Part shown: in pieces, positions 8,557-18,025 of the stretch
Layout: every line of letters begins with the position of its first letter
Position numbering within the stretch: position 1 is the first letter of the stretch
The notes under the pieces: model-generated
Databases searched by the model: none
What the model saw: only the letters and a program-made list of their open reading frames with translations
Told to the model about the DNA's origin: nothing
Program-made: the position numbers and the translations under genes
Origin: CAVVYJ01 sp963752495
GTDB lineage: Bacteria; Pseudomonadota; Gammaproteobacteria; Burkholderiales; Methylophilaceae
Direction: 5' to 3'
NCBI GenBank assembly: GCA_963752495.1
Contig: CAVVYJ010000003.1
Span: 62,001 to 126,000, forward strand
DNA: 64,000 bases

Positions 8557-10407
8557 ATGAATAGATATCCAAAGTGGAAATACATATTAATTGCACTAGC
8601 CGTTTTTATTGGCTTGCTGTATACCATTCCCAATTTTTATGGCGAATCACCGGCTGTTCAAATTAGCCCAATTAAATCTACTTTAAAAGCTGACCAAGCA
8701 CTTCTGGGCAAGGTCGAAGCTACATTGAAATTGGCAGATGTTAAGTTTAACGGTATCTTTTTAGATGCGAGCGGCGTAAAAGTGCGTTTTGCCAACCCAG
8801 AAGAGCAATTGAAAGCCAAAGATAAACTTATCGCAAATTTGGGCAAAGATTACACCGTAGCACTTAATTTACTTTCACAAACGCCCAATTGGCTATTGAA
8901 CATTGGCGCAAGGCCTATGTACTTAGGATTGGACTTACGTGGCGGCGTACACTTTCTGTTGCAAGTCGACATGAAAGCCGCACTGGATAAAGCCGCAGAA
9001 AGTAGCGTAGGCGATTTCCGCACCACGTTACGTCGTGAAAAGGTCAACTACTTTGGTATTTCGCGCGAAGGACAAAAAGTTGAAGTGAAGTTTGAGAGTG
9101 AAGCTGAGCTTGAAAAAGCCCGTAAGGAGCTTAGCAAAGATTATCCAGATCTAACTTACAGCAATTCCGGCAGCGGCAACGAGTTTACACTTACCGCAGT
9201 CTCTGGCCCCGCCGCACAAAAGCGGATTCAAGAGTTTGCGTTGAAACAAAATCTTCAAACCTTACACAACCGCATTAACGAACTTGGTGTAGCAGAGCCT
9301 ATCGTCCAGCAGCAAGGCATAGACCGCATCGTAGTGCAGCTACCCGGTGTGCAGGATACAGCTAAGGCCAAAGAAATTTTGGGCCGAACTGCGACCTTGG
9401 AAATCCGCATGGTAGACGAAGAAAAAACAGATATTGCAACGCTTGAAAAAGCTGCAACAGGGCAAGTGCCGTTTGGCGACGAACTCTATAAAGACCGTGA
9501 AGGCCGCCCAATTTTAGTGAAGAAAAGCGTTGTATTAACAGGTGACCGTATTACTGATGCCGGCCCCGGCGTCAATCAACAAACTGGCGGATCAATAGTA
9601 AACGTAACATTAGATGGCCGTGGTGCTGGCATTTTCAAAAATGTAACGCGCGACAATGTAGGTAAGCGTATGGCGATTTTACTTATTGAAAAAGGTAGCA
9701 CAGAAGTGATTACTGCGCCTGTGATTAATGAAGAAATCGGCGGTGGCCGTGTACAGATTTCGGGGATGGATTCTCCGCAAGAGGCGACTGATATCTCACT
9801 GCTTTTGCGAGCCGGTGCTTTGGCTGCGCCAATGGAAATCATCGAAGAACGTACCGTTGGCCCCAGCATGGGTGAAGAGAACATCAAACGCGGCGTGCAT
9901 TCAACCTTGTGGGGTTTCGCCGCAATCGCCGCGATGATGATGATTTACTACATGATGTTTGGTGGCGTCTCTGTGCTAGCACTGGGCGTAAATCTACTAT
10001 TGCTCGTAGCCATACTTTCCATGTTGCAAGCCACACTCACGCTGCCTGGCTTGGCGGCGATTGCTTTGGCACTGGGTATGGCGATTGACGCAAACGTATT
10101 GATTAACGAGCGAATTCGTGAAGAAATGCGCAATGGCAATACGCCACAAGCTAGTATCCATGCGGGTTACGACCGTGCTTTTGATACGATTTTAGATTCA
10201 AACGTTACCACGCTAATTGCCGGTATGGCGCTATTTATGTTTGGTACCGGTCCAATCAAAGGTTTTGCTGTTGTGCATGTGCTAGGTATTCTAACCTCTA
10301 TGTTCAGCGCTATTTTGGTCTCGCGCGCTATCGTAAATTTGATTTACGGTTACCGCCGCAAACTTACAACGCTGTCCATTGGCCAAATTTACAAGCCAAC
10401 CGAATAA
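8557..10407 (+). CDS. secD: Protein translocase subunit SecD
   Basis: SecD works with SecF to drive late steps of protein export using the proton gradient. The 616-residue protein has an N-terminal membrane helix (about residues 8-25), a long periplasmic part beginning near the LGLDLRGGVHF motif (about residue 124), and five C-terminal membrane helices. The conserved transmembrane motif LGMAIDANVLINERIREE is present. Length and motifs are normal. secF begins 16 bases after its stop. Confidence 0.96.
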   Translation: MNRYPKWKYILIALAVFIGLLYTIPNFYGESPAVQISPIKSTLKADQALLGKVEATLKLADVKFNGIFLDASGVKVRFANPEEQLKAKDKLIANLGKDYTVALNLLSQTPNWLLNIGARPMYLGLDLRGGVHFLLQVDMKAALDKAAESSVGDFRTTLRREKVNYFGISREGQKVEVKFESEAELEKARKELSKDYPDLTYSNSGSGNEFTLTAVSGPAAQKRIQEFALKQNLQTLHNRINELGVAEPIVQQQGIDRIVVQLPGVQDTAKAKEILGRTATLEIRMVDEEKTDIATLEKAATGQVPFGDELYKDREGRPILVKKSVVLTGDRITDAGPGVNQQTGGSIVNVTLDGRGAGIFKNVTRDNVGKRMAILLIEKGSTEVITAPVINEEIGGGRVQISGMDSPQEATDISLLLRAGALAAPMEIIEERTVGPSMGEENIKRGVHSTLWGFAAIAAMMMIYYMMFGGVSVLALGVNLLLLVAILSMLQATLTLPGLAAIALALGMAIDANVLINERIREEMRNGNTPQASIHAGYDRAFDTILDSNVTTLIAGMALFMFGTGPIKGFAVVHVLGILTSMFSAILVSRAIVNLIYGYRRKLTTLSIGQIYKPTE

Positions 10408-10423
10408 TTTACGAGTAAAAAAT

Positions 10424-11365
10424 ATGGAATTTTTTAGAATCAAAAAAGACATCCCGTTTATGAGTTACAGCCGTTTAACCACGGCCATTTCTCTCGTAAC
10501 ATTTATATTGGCTGTGTTCTTTTTAGCGACGCGTGGCTTAAATTATGGCGTAGATTTTACTGGTGGCACGGTGATGGAAGTTAACTATCCACAAGCCGCC
10601 AATATTGAGGGTATTCGTAAGGCTGTAGATAGCATCGGGCTTAAAGATGTCACCGTACAAAACTTTGGCACAAGCCATGATGTGCTGATCCGGCTCCCTG
10701 TCAAAAAAGAACTTTCCATCGCACAACTTTCAGAGCAAGTGAGCGCGGCACTAAAAGCCGCCGACCCACAAGCTGAAGTGCGTCGCGTCGAGTCTGTAGG
10801 GTCGCAAGTGGGCGAAGAGCTTTATGCCAGTGGCGGATTAGCGCTTTTGCTGGTTTGCGTGGGCATTATGGCGTATTTGGCATTGCGCTTTGAGTGGCGC
10901 TTTGCAGTCGCTGCGATTATCGCCAATATGCACGATGTGGTCATCATTCTGGGTTTCTTCGCATTTTTTCAATGGGAATTCAATCTCACTGTACTTGCAG
11001 CGATTTTGGCGGTGTTAGGCTATTCGGTTAACGAGTCTGTTGTGGTGTTCGACCGCGTGCGCGAAAATTTCCGAAAAATGCGTAAAGCCGGCGTGGTACA
11101 AGTCATTGATAACGCCATTACCCGTACCATGTCGCGCACGGTAATTACCCACTTGATGACACAAACCATGGTCGGTTCAATGCTATTGTTCGGCGGCGAA
11201 GTACTGCACAACTTTGCATTGGCGCTTACCATTGGCATTTTGTTCGGCATTTACTCTTCTGTATTGGTTGCTTGCCCAATCGCTATGTGGCTGGGTGTTA
11301 GCCGTGCCAACTTAATTGGCGATATCGAGAAAAAAGACAAAAGCCAAGAAGAAGCCGTTGTCTAA
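10424..11365 (+). CDS. secF: Protein translocase subunit SecF
   Basis: Partner of SecD in the inner membrane. I chose the ATG at 10424, giving a 313-residue protein that begins MEFFRIKKDIPFM, because the upstream in-frame ATG lies inside secD and would add 15 unrelated residues. Family motifs include GVDFTGGTVMEV in the first periplasmic segment and LGYSVNESVVVFDRVREN in the membrane part, with six helices in total. The C-terminal tail is short and charged. Confidence 0.95.
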   Translation: MEFFRIKKDIPFMSYSRLTTAISLVTFILAVFFLATRGLNYGVDFTGGTVMEVNYPQAANIEGIRKAVDSIGLKDVTVQNFGTSHDVLIRLPVKKELSIAQLSEQVSAALKAADPQAEVRRVESVGSQVGEELYASGGLALLLVCVGIMAYLALRFEWRFAVAAIIANMHDVVIILGFFAFFQWEFNLTVLAAILAVLGYSVNESVVVFDRVRENFRKMRKAGVVQVIDNAITRTMSRTVITHLMTQTMVGSMLLFGGEVLHNFALALTIGILFGIYSSVLVACPIAMWLGVSRANLIGDIEKKDKSQEEAVV

Positions 11366-11384
11366 GCGCTTTTTTTAAGCGCTT
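11364..11384 (+). terminator. Possible terminator after secF
   Basis: Two copies of the palindromic 8-mer AAGCGCTT (11364-11371 and 11377-11384) flank a T5 loop and overlap the secF stop codon. They can form an 8-bp stem. The following bases are not a T run, so strength is doubtful. Confidence 0.35.
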
Positions 11385-11457
11385 GATTGTTTAACGATAG
11401 CCATTTAACCTGAATTAGCGTTAAACTTATCTCAACATAACAAAGATTTAATACGCA

Positions 11458-12729
11458 TTGGATAATATCCCTATCTCTTGGCAGCTTGGCCTATTGGCTT
11501 TGTTGCTGCTTATTTCTGGTTTCTTCTCGGTTGCCGAAACAAGCCTCATGTCGCTCAATCGTTATCGGCTGCGTCATTTGGTGAAAGAAGGTCATCGTGG
11601 TGCCCGCCTTACCAGTGCGCTGCTAGCCAAGACAGACAAGCTACTTGGCGTGATTCTGCTGTGCAATAACTTTGCCAATGCTGCATCGGCGACACTAGTC
11701 ACACTGATTACAGTTGAACTCTTTGGTGAAGGCGAATGGATACTTATGATTGGCACCTTAGTTGTCACATTTGCCATTTTAGTATTTAGCGAAATTACGC
11801 CAAAAGTCATTGCTGCTGCATATCCTGAAAAATTGGGTATTTTATGCAGCTATGTTCTTTATCCACTTTTAAAAGTGTTATACCCAGTCGTTTGGTTTAT
11901 CAATTTATTTGTGGAAGGGCTGCTTAAACTATTTCGCGTCAATGTTAATTTTAGTGAAAGCACGCAATCGCTCACGATGGATGAGTTACGCAGCATCGTC
12001 ACTGATGCTGGGCATTTTTTGCCAAAAAAGCACCGGTCTATTTTGCTCAATTTGTTTGAGTTAGAAAAAATTACGGTGGACGATGTGATGACGGCGCATA
12101 CTCTTGCCGAGGTGATTGATTTTGATGCGTCTCTGGATGATATTTTGTTACGTATTTCCAATAGTCATCACACGCGGTTGCCAGTGCGCGAAGGCGATAA
12201 CGAAGAAATTATCGGCATAATTCACATTCGCAAGATCATGAACCAATTGCGTTTGCATCAGCAAGATCAGGACTTGGATAAAGAAGTCCTGCGCGAAGCC
12301 ATGTCTGAGCCCTACTTTGTACCTTCCGGCACACCGCTTTATACGCAAATTCAGCAGTTCCAAGAAAACAAAGAGCGTATTGGCTTGGTGGTTGATGAAT
12401 ATGGCGAATTTAAGGGTTTGGTCACGCTTGAAGATATTTTGGAAGAAGTCATCGGCGACTTTACTACGCAATCTCCAAGCCGTATCGGCAGTTACCGCCA
12501 AGAGACAGATGGTAGTTGGCTCGTGGATGGGTCGAGCACCTTACGTGACCTAAATAAAAAGCTTAATCTCAACTTGCCGCTAGATGGCCCGCGCACCCTT
12601 AACGGTTTGGTGCTGGAACATTTTGAAGACATTCCTGAGCCAGGTACCAGTTTTAGAATTGGCGATCACACGCTTGAAATTATGCAAACGCAAGACAGAA
12701 TTGTAAAAAGCGTTAAAATCTTCCCTTAA
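11458..12729 (+). CDS. CNNM/CorC-type transporter with CBS pair
   Basis: A 423-residue protein of the HlyC/CorC (YfjD/YtfL-like) family linked to magnesium or cobalt efflux and ion homeostasis. It starts with TTG at 11458; no better start exists upstream of the first membrane helix. The N-terminal DUF21/CNNM domain has about four membrane segments (LALLLLISGFFSVAETSLMS and on). It is followed by a CBS pair (about residues 200-330, with VVDEYGEFKGLVTLEDILEE) and a C-terminal CorC_HlyC domain. The transported ion is not certain from sequence. Confidence 0.88.
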   Translation: MDNIPISWQLGLLALLLLISGFFSVAETSLMSLNRYRLRHLVKEGHRGARLTSALLAKTDKLLGVILLCNNFANAASATLVTLITVELFGEGEWILMIGTLVVTFAILVFSEITPKVIAAAYPEKLGILCSYVLYPLLKVLYPVVWFINLFVEGLLKLFRVNVNFSESTQSLTMDELRSIVTDAGHFLPKKHRSILLNLFELEKITVDDVMTAHTLAEVIDFDASLDDILLRISNSHHTRLPVREGDNEEIIGIIHIRKIMNQLRLHQQDQDLDKEVLREAMSEPYFVPSGTPLYTQIQQFQENKERIGLVVDEYGEFKGLVTLEDILEEVIGDFTTQSPSRIGSYRQETDGSWLVDGSSTLRDLNKKLNLNLPLDGPRTLNGLVLEHFEDIPEPGTSFRIGDHTLEIMQTQDRIVKSVKIFP

Positions 12730-12864
12730 TTCCGTATAAATCATCAGATAATTTAGCAACATGCAGGGCTATTAGCCAATATAGACTATTATCCCTATTC
12801 ATATTGTGCTTGAATTTTTTAGCAATCGGCTCAAAATAGCATTAAAGGTTTAGCAAAGACAGAA

Positions 12865-13176
12865 ATGGCAAATACGCATCCCACTGGTGATATCGCTATA
12901 AAACCTAGCGAAATAAAACCAAAATTGCCGGCTATGTATAAAGTTTTGCTAATTAATGACGATTACACTCCTATGGAATTTGTCGTTGTTACGATTCAGC
13001 GCTTTTTTAATAAAAGCCTTGAACAAGCAACACAAATTATGCTCCAAGTACATACAAAGGGCATGGGAGTCTGCGGTGTGTATCCAAGGGATATTGCAGA
13101 AACAAAAATGAACCAGGTGCTCAATCATGCAAGGGAATCTCAGCACCCCTTACAGTGTCTGATTGAGCCAGACTAG
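12865..13176 (+). CDS. clpS: ATP-dependent Clp protease adaptor ClpS
   Basis: ClpS hands N-end-rule substrates to ClpAP. The 103-residue protein has a flexible N-terminus and the core signature LLINDDYTPMEFVV (residues 28-41, with the substrate-binding Asp-Asp-Tyr). VHTKGMGVCGVYPRDIAETK follows, the usual ClpA-contact face. It sits 43 bases before clpA in the conserved pair. Confidence 0.95.
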   Translation: MANTHPTGDIAIKPSEIKPKLPAMYKVLLINDDYTPMEFVVVTIQRFFNKSLEQATQIMLQVHTKGMGVCGVYPRDIAETKMNQVLNHARESQHPLQCLIEPD

Positions 13177-13219
13177 AATTAGTTGAACCTGATAAGCAGC
13201 AAATGAAAAGAGGATATAC

Positions 13220-15502
13220 ATGATTGCGCAAGAATTAGAAGTTAGTCTCCACATGGCGTTTATGGATGCGCGGCAAAAGCGCCATGAACTCATTACCGTA
13301 GAACATTTATTGCTTGCGATGATTGATAACCCAACCGCAGCGGATGTGCTGCGTGCCTGTGGTGCTAAATTCGAAGTGTTGCGTGCTGAACTCAATCAAT
13401 ATATCGAAGAACATACACCCACTGTTGCTGGTGAAGAAGAAGTCGACACGCAGCCAACGCTGGGCTTTCAACGCGTGATTCAACGTGCCATGCTGCACGT
13501 GCAATCTTCTGGCAAGAAAGAAGTGACAGGTGCAAATGTGCTGGTCGCTATCTACGGGGAAAAAGATTCCCATGCCGTATTTTTCTTGCATCAACAAGGC
13601 ATCACACGACTTGACGTGGTTAATTATATTTCTCATGGCGTTGCAAAAATGCCTGGGATTGGCGCAAGAACTGAAGGTGCAGATGCAGATGCCGAGTCTG
13701 AAGCAACGCCTAGCGGCGCATTAGAGAGCTATACGCTAAATCTTAATCTACAAGTGGCCGCCGGTAAAATCGACCCGCTCATTGGCCGCGGTCCGGAACT
13801 TGAGCGCGTGATACAAACGCTTTGTCGCCGCCGCAAAAATAATCCCTTGTTAGTGGGCGAGGCTGGCGTAGGTAAAACTGCTATTGCCGAAGGTTTGGCA
13901 CGTTGTATTGTGGAAAAAGAAATTCCCGACGTGCTGGCGAACGCAACCGTTTACTCTTTGGATATGGGTGCACTATTGGCTGGCACTAAATACCGTGGCG
14001 ATTTTGAACAGCGCTTAAAAGCAGTGATGAAGCAGCTTGCAGAGCGGCCAGATGCGATTTTATTTATTGATGAAATCCACACACTAATTGGTGCAGGTGC
14101 TGCGAGTGGCGGTACTTTGGACGCAAGTAATTTACTCAAACCAGCACTATCCAATGGCACGCTCAAATGTATTGGTGCAACAACTTATCAAGAATATCGT
14201 GGTATTTTTGAGAAAGACCATGCCTTGTCACGTCGCTTCCAAAAAATAGACGTGGATGAGCCAAGTGTTGCTGAAACGATTGAAATTCTTAAAGGCCTGA
14301 AATCTAGGTTTGAAGCGCATCACAGCGTTAAATACAGCGCTGGTGCATTAAGCACTGCTGCTGAACTCTCAGCAAAATACATTAATGATCGCCATTTGCC
14401 TGATAAAGCAATTGATGTGATTGACGAGGCAGGTGCTGCACAACGCATATTGCCAAAATCGAAACAGAAAAAAGTGATTGGCAACAAAGAGATTGAAGAC
14501 ATCGTGGCTAAAGTTGCGCGCATTCCACCCAAAAATGTATCTAGCGATGACCGAAATACGCTCAAAACGCTTGAGCGCAATTTAAAAGCTGTTGTATTTG
14601 GTCAAGATAAAGCGATTGAGGCACTAACTTCAGCCGTTAAAATGGCACGTAGCGGCTTAGGCCAAGGCAATAAACCCATTGGTAGCTTTTTGTTTAGCGG
14701 CCCAACAGGTGTGGGTAAAACCGAAGTGGCAAAACAGCTTGCCTATATCATGGGCATTGAGCTCATTCGCTTTGACATGAGTGAATATATGGAACGGCAT
14801 GCCGTATCACGCTTAATTGGCGCGCCTCCTGGCTATGTGGGCTTTGAGCAAGGCGGATTATTAACCGAGGCCATTACTAAGCAACCATACTGCGTTTTGC
14901 TTTTGGATGAGATTGAAAAAGCTCACCCAGACATTTTCAACATTTTGTTGCAAGTGATGGATCATGGCACGCTAACAGATAACAACGGACGCAAAGCTGA
15001 TTTCAGAAATGTAACGATCATTATGACCACCAACGCCGGTGCGGAGAACTTGTCTAAAACCAGCATTGGTTTTACCAACGCTAAAGATGCGACTGATGAA
15101 GCAGCAGATATCAAACGCCTGTTCTCACCAGAGTTCCGTAACCGTTTGGATGCAACCGTGTCATTCTCGTCACTCTCACAAGATATTATCATCCGCGTGG
15201 TGGATAAATTCTTGATGCAGCTAGAAGATCAACTGCATGAGAAAAAAGTCGAGGTAACATTTAGTGATGCACTCAAGGCATATTTGGGTAAAAAAGGATT
15301 TGATCCGCTCATGGGTGCGCGACCAATGGCGCGCTTGATTCAGGATACCATTCGCAAAGCACTAGCAGATGAATTGCTGTTCGGTCGTCTGGCCAATGGC
15401 GGTGCGGTACATGTTGATATTGATGATAAAGATGAAATCAAACTGACTTTTTCATCCAGCAAAGCAAGCAAAGAAGCTGATCTGGCAACTGAGACTGAAT
15501 AA
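13220..15502 (+). CDS. clpA: ATP-dependent Clp protease ATP-binding subunit ClpA
   Basis: The unfoldase of the ClpAP protease. The 760-residue length is normal. An N-domain (about residues 1-145) binds ClpS. The first AAA module has Walker A GEAGVGKT near residue 213 and the second has GPTGVGKT near residue 494, each with matching Walker B (FIDEIH, LLLDEIEKAH). The C-terminal ClpP-contact region is present. A GAGG-like ribosome site (AAAGAGGATATACATG) precedes the ATG. A strong bidirectional terminator follows. Confidence 0.96.
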   Translation: MIAQELEVSLHMAFMDARQKRHELITVEHLLLAMIDNPTAADVLRACGAKFEVLRAELNQYIEEHTPTVAGEEEVDTQPTLGFQRVIQRAMLHVQSSGKKEVTGANVLVAIYGEKDSHAVFFLHQQGITRLDVVNYISHGVAKMPGIGARTEGADADAESEATPSGALESYTLNLNLQVAAGKIDPLIGRGPELERVIQTLCRRRKNNPLLVGEAGVGKTAIAEGLARCIVEKEIPDVLANATVYSLDMGALLAGTKYRGDFEQRLKAVMKQLAERPDAILFIDEIHTLIGAGAASGGTLDASNLLKPALSNGTLKCIGATTYQEYRGIFEKDHALSRRFQKIDVDEPSVAETIEILKGLKSRFEAHHSVKYSAGALSTAAELSAKYINDRHLPDKAIDVIDEAGAAQRILPKSKQKKVIGNKEIEDIVAKVARIPPKNVSSDDRNTLKTLERNLKAVVFGQDKAIEALTSAVKMARSGLGQGNKPIGSFLFSGPTGVGKTEVAKQLAYIMGIELIRFDMSEYMERHAVSRLIGAPPGYVGFEQGGLLTEAITKQPYCVLLLDEIEKAHPDIFNILLQVMDHGTLTDNNGRKADFRNVTIIMTTNAGAENLSKTSIGFTNAKDATDEAADIKRLFSPEFRNRLDATVSFSSLSQDIIIRVVDKFLMQLEDQLHEKKVEVTFSDALKAYLGKKGFDPLMGARPMARLIQDTIRKALADELLFGRLANGGAVHVDIDDKDEIKLTFSSSKASKEADLATETE

Positions 15503-15512
15503 TTCATCTCAA

Positions 15513-15551
15513 AAAAACAGCCAACTTATGTCGTGTAGGTTGGCTGTTTTT
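15513..15551. terminator. Bidirectional terminator between clpA and the GST gene
   Basis: CAGCCAAC (15518-15525) pairs with GTTGGCTG (15539-15546). The stem is flanked by an A7 run on one side and T5 on the other, so it can end transcripts from both strands. Its loop holds the last codons and stop of the convergent GST gene. Confidence 0.85.
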
Positions 15552-16127
15552 CCATCACGCTTTTAAACAAATCGCTTTCCACCCATCTTTTTAACCACAC
15601 TCGACATTTCGGGTATGGCGCTACTTCCCACCAAGCCGCATCTACTGCCGCAAACTGCCGCACAAATGGAAAAATCGCAATATCAGCCAAACCTGAGCTG
15701 TCTCCTAGCAGGTAGGTGGTTTTTTCCAACAAGCGTTCAAGCCGTTGCAAAAAAACTTCGCCGCTAACACGATGTTCTTGCTGCGTCCTATTTTTGTCGC
15801 GCTCTGGATATTTATAAGCGTCTAGCGCACGTTTAAACGCACTGATCATTTTCTAGAATAATAGCGCTGCAATCCTCATGGATATTGGCTCCCAGCGCAT
15901 ATTGTTTTAAGCGCATAACGCATAATTTCCAAACTTTCATCTATCACGATTCCATCCAGCAACTGCATAACAGGCACGGTGCCTTTCGACGAAATTTGTA
16001 GCATATGTTGGGGCTTATCGCGTAAGGAAATCTCCCGAATTTCAACTTGGATGTTCGCCAATTTCAGCGCCATTCTGGCACGCATGGCATAAGGGCAACG
16101 ACGATAACTATATAAAATAGGTAGCAA
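15526..16127 (-). pseudogene. Glutathione S-transferase family gene with two +1 frameshifts
   Basis: The N-terminal ORF (16127-15876) encodes a thioredoxin-like GST domain with YSYRRCPYAMRARMAL and GTVPVM. The C-terminal ORF (15849-15526) encodes the helical domain with FKRALDAYKYP and DSSGLADIAIFPFVRQF. They join if one base is removed in the AAAA run near 15904-15907 and one more near 15838-15848. The joined 199-residue protein restores ESLEIMRYALKQYALG and continues to the second half without gaps. The family conjugates or reduces substrates with glutathione; this member resembles small cytoplasmic CPYxxR types. Substrate unknown. Two extra bases so close together suggest sequence error. 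Confidence 0.75.
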
Positions 16128-16129
16128 GA

Positions 16130-17146
16130 TTAACCCAAAGTTTTACAAATATCGCGCACCAACTTTGGTCCCTGATAAATCAGACCACTGTAAACTTGCA
16201 CTAGACTCGCACCGGCGGCGATTTTCTCAACAGCATCCGCCCCGCTTAAAATTCCGCCAACACCGATAATCGGCAACGCGCCTTGTAGGTGTTTAGATAG
16301 TTGCTGGATAACTATCGTTGATTGATTGCGTACTGGCGCACCCGATAATCCTCCTGCTTCAGCCGCATTTGGCATACCTTTTACGGCCTCGCGCGCCAAT
16401 GTTGTGTTGGTTGCAATGACCGCATCTATTTTATGCTGCATCAGCAAGCTTGCAATTTCAGCGACTTGCGTATCATTGAGATCTGGTGCAATTTTTAAAG
16501 CGATAGGCACATATTTCCCATGCTTTTCTGCAAGTCTTTTTTGCTCACTTTTCAAGCGCTCCAACAATGCTGAAAGCGCGTCTTTCTCCTGCAAGTCGCG
16601 TAAATTTTTAGTGTTGGGAGAAGAGATATTTACCGTAATATAGCTGGCATACGCATATACCTTTTGCATGCAAATCAAATAATCATATACTGCACGCTCA
16701 TTCGGCGTATCGAAATTTTTGCCGATGTTAATGCCCAAAATACCTTTGTATTTGGCCATTTTTACGTTTTCAATAAGATTGTCTACGCCCAAATTATTAA
16801 AACCAAAGCGGTTAATAATGCCTTGTGCTTCGGTTACCCGAAATAAGCGTGGGCGCGGATTTCCGGGCTGCGGACGGGGAGTCACTGTGCCGACTTCGAT
16901 AAAACCAAAACCTAATCTAGCGAAACCATCGATGACTGCAGCATTTTTATCCAAGCCTGCGGCAAGGCCAACTGGATTTGCAAACTGCAAACCCATTACC
17001 TCGCGTGGTGCGCAAATCGGCGTCTTTGGATACAGGCTCAAAACACCAATTTTTTCTGCAAATCCCAAACTTTTTAGTGTTAAATCATGTGCGGTCTCAG
17101 CATCTAGCTTAAACAACAAAGGTTTGGCAAACTGGTAACAATTCAT
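16130..17146 (-). CDS. pyrD: Dihydroorotate dehydrogenase (quinone), class 2
   Basis: PyrD oxidises dihydroorotate to orotate in pyrimidine synthesis and passes electrons to ubiquinone at the inner membrane. The 338-residue length and the N-terminal extension YQFAKPLLFKLDAETAHDL mark the membrane-associated class 2. FMN and substrate motifs are intact: GLAAGLDKNA, FGFIEVGTVTPRPQPGNP, NISSPNTKNLRDLQ (with the catalytic Ser) and IGVGGI near the C-terminus. It lies 2 bases upstream of the GST start in the same direction. pyrC lies about 26 kb away. Confidence 0.96.
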   Translation of the reverse strand: MNCYQFAKPLLFKLDAETAHDLTLKSLGFAEKIGVLSLYPKTPICAPREVMGLQFANPVGLAAGLDKNAAVIDGFARLGFGFIEVGTVTPRPQPGNPRPRLFRVTEAQGIINRFGFNNLGVDNLIENVKMAKYKGILGINIGKNFDTPNERAVYDYLICMQKVYAYASYITVNISSPNTKNLRDLQEKDALSALLERLKSEQKRLAEKHGKYVPIALKIAPDLNDTQVAEIASLLMQHKIDAVIATNTTLAREAVKGMPNAAEAGGLSGAPVRNQSTIVIQQLSKHLQGALPIIGVGGILSGADAVEKIAAGASLVQVYSGLIYQGPKLVRDICKTLG

Positions 17147-17182
17147 GTCGCTATTTTACGCGAGAAATGCAAAGTTGAACTA

Positions 17183-17968
17183 TTAACGACGTACCACACG
17201 CACTGAGTACTTGAAACCACACAACTTACACTTAAATACACGTGCATCTACTGCTTTGAACAATGCCTCAGCTGCACATTGTGGACAATTTACAGTATCG
17301 CCCTCAGCTGCAACTTCTACATAGTTTTTTAGCACTTTGGTGATAACCGTAATCGGATATTCTGGTTTTTTATAATAAAACGTACCTAAAATAATTAATA
17401 AAAGCGCGCCAATTTCTAAGATTACATTGATCTTAAGGCCCAATAAATGTGTGTTAATAAAAATATCAAAATGATGAAACGACGCAGCTCGCATTAAAAT
17501 AAAAGTGCATAACAATACAAGGCCTACCCATGTCATTTTATAAGTCTTCCAAGATCTGGCAAGAAACATACGCAAGCTCAGTAATGTAACCAGCATAGTC
17601 AACCCTAGAAAAATCATGAAGGCCATTTGCACAAGCCTTCTATATTCATACCAACCATGAGCATATGCATTGATTCGCGCTTCTTCTGTAAGCCAACTTT
17701 GCAAATCCAGCTGCTTATTCACGGCCAAAAAAAACAGCACTGCTGTGAGAATCAACCAAAATTTCGTGCTGTCTCCAGTTTTTCGCGTAATTGCAATTTG
17801 TCTATAGGTAAAATAAATTGCTACCAAGTAAACAATTACAGTTACCCAACCTGTAAGAGTTGGGTCGCCAATTCCCACATGCCAGCGTCCATCGCTCACA
17901 CCAGCAAAAACAGTGGTTGCATTTAGCATTAATAAAATGATGAATAGCCAACTATTACAAGTTTTCAT
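17183..17968 (-). CDS. Membrane protein with C-terminal zinc ribbon, function unknown
   Basis: I do not recognise this 261-residue protein. It begins with a probable signal peptide (LFIILLMLNATTVFA), followed by five hydrophobic segments at roughly residues 40-60, 68-85, 112-135, 143-162 and 173-198. The C-terminal tail (about 225-255) has CPQC and CKLC pairs spaced like a zinc ribbon of the rubredoxin-like type. By the helix count the tail may face the cytoplasm, but topology is uncertain. It lies alone between pyrD and cca, with an AT-rich upstream region. A sensor or redox/metal-linked membrane role is possible but not supported further. Confidence 0.7.
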   Translation of the reverse strand: MKTCNSWLFIILLMLNATTVFAGVSDGRWHVGIGDPTLTGWVTVIVYLVAIYFTYRQIAITRKTGDSTKFWLILTAVLFFLAVNKQLDLQSWLTEEARINAYAHGWYEYRRLVQMAFMIFLGLTMLVTLLSLRMFLARSWKTYKMTWVGLVLLCTFILMRAASFHHFDIFINTHLLGLKINVILEIGALLLIILGTFYYKKPEYPITVITKVLKNYVEVAAEGDTVNCPQCAAEALFKAVDARVFKCKLCGFKYSVRVVRR

Positions 17969-18025
17969 TTTTTTATTTTTTTAACAAATTTCTATAAAAT
18001 GAGCAGGGAACTGGTAGAAATAACT

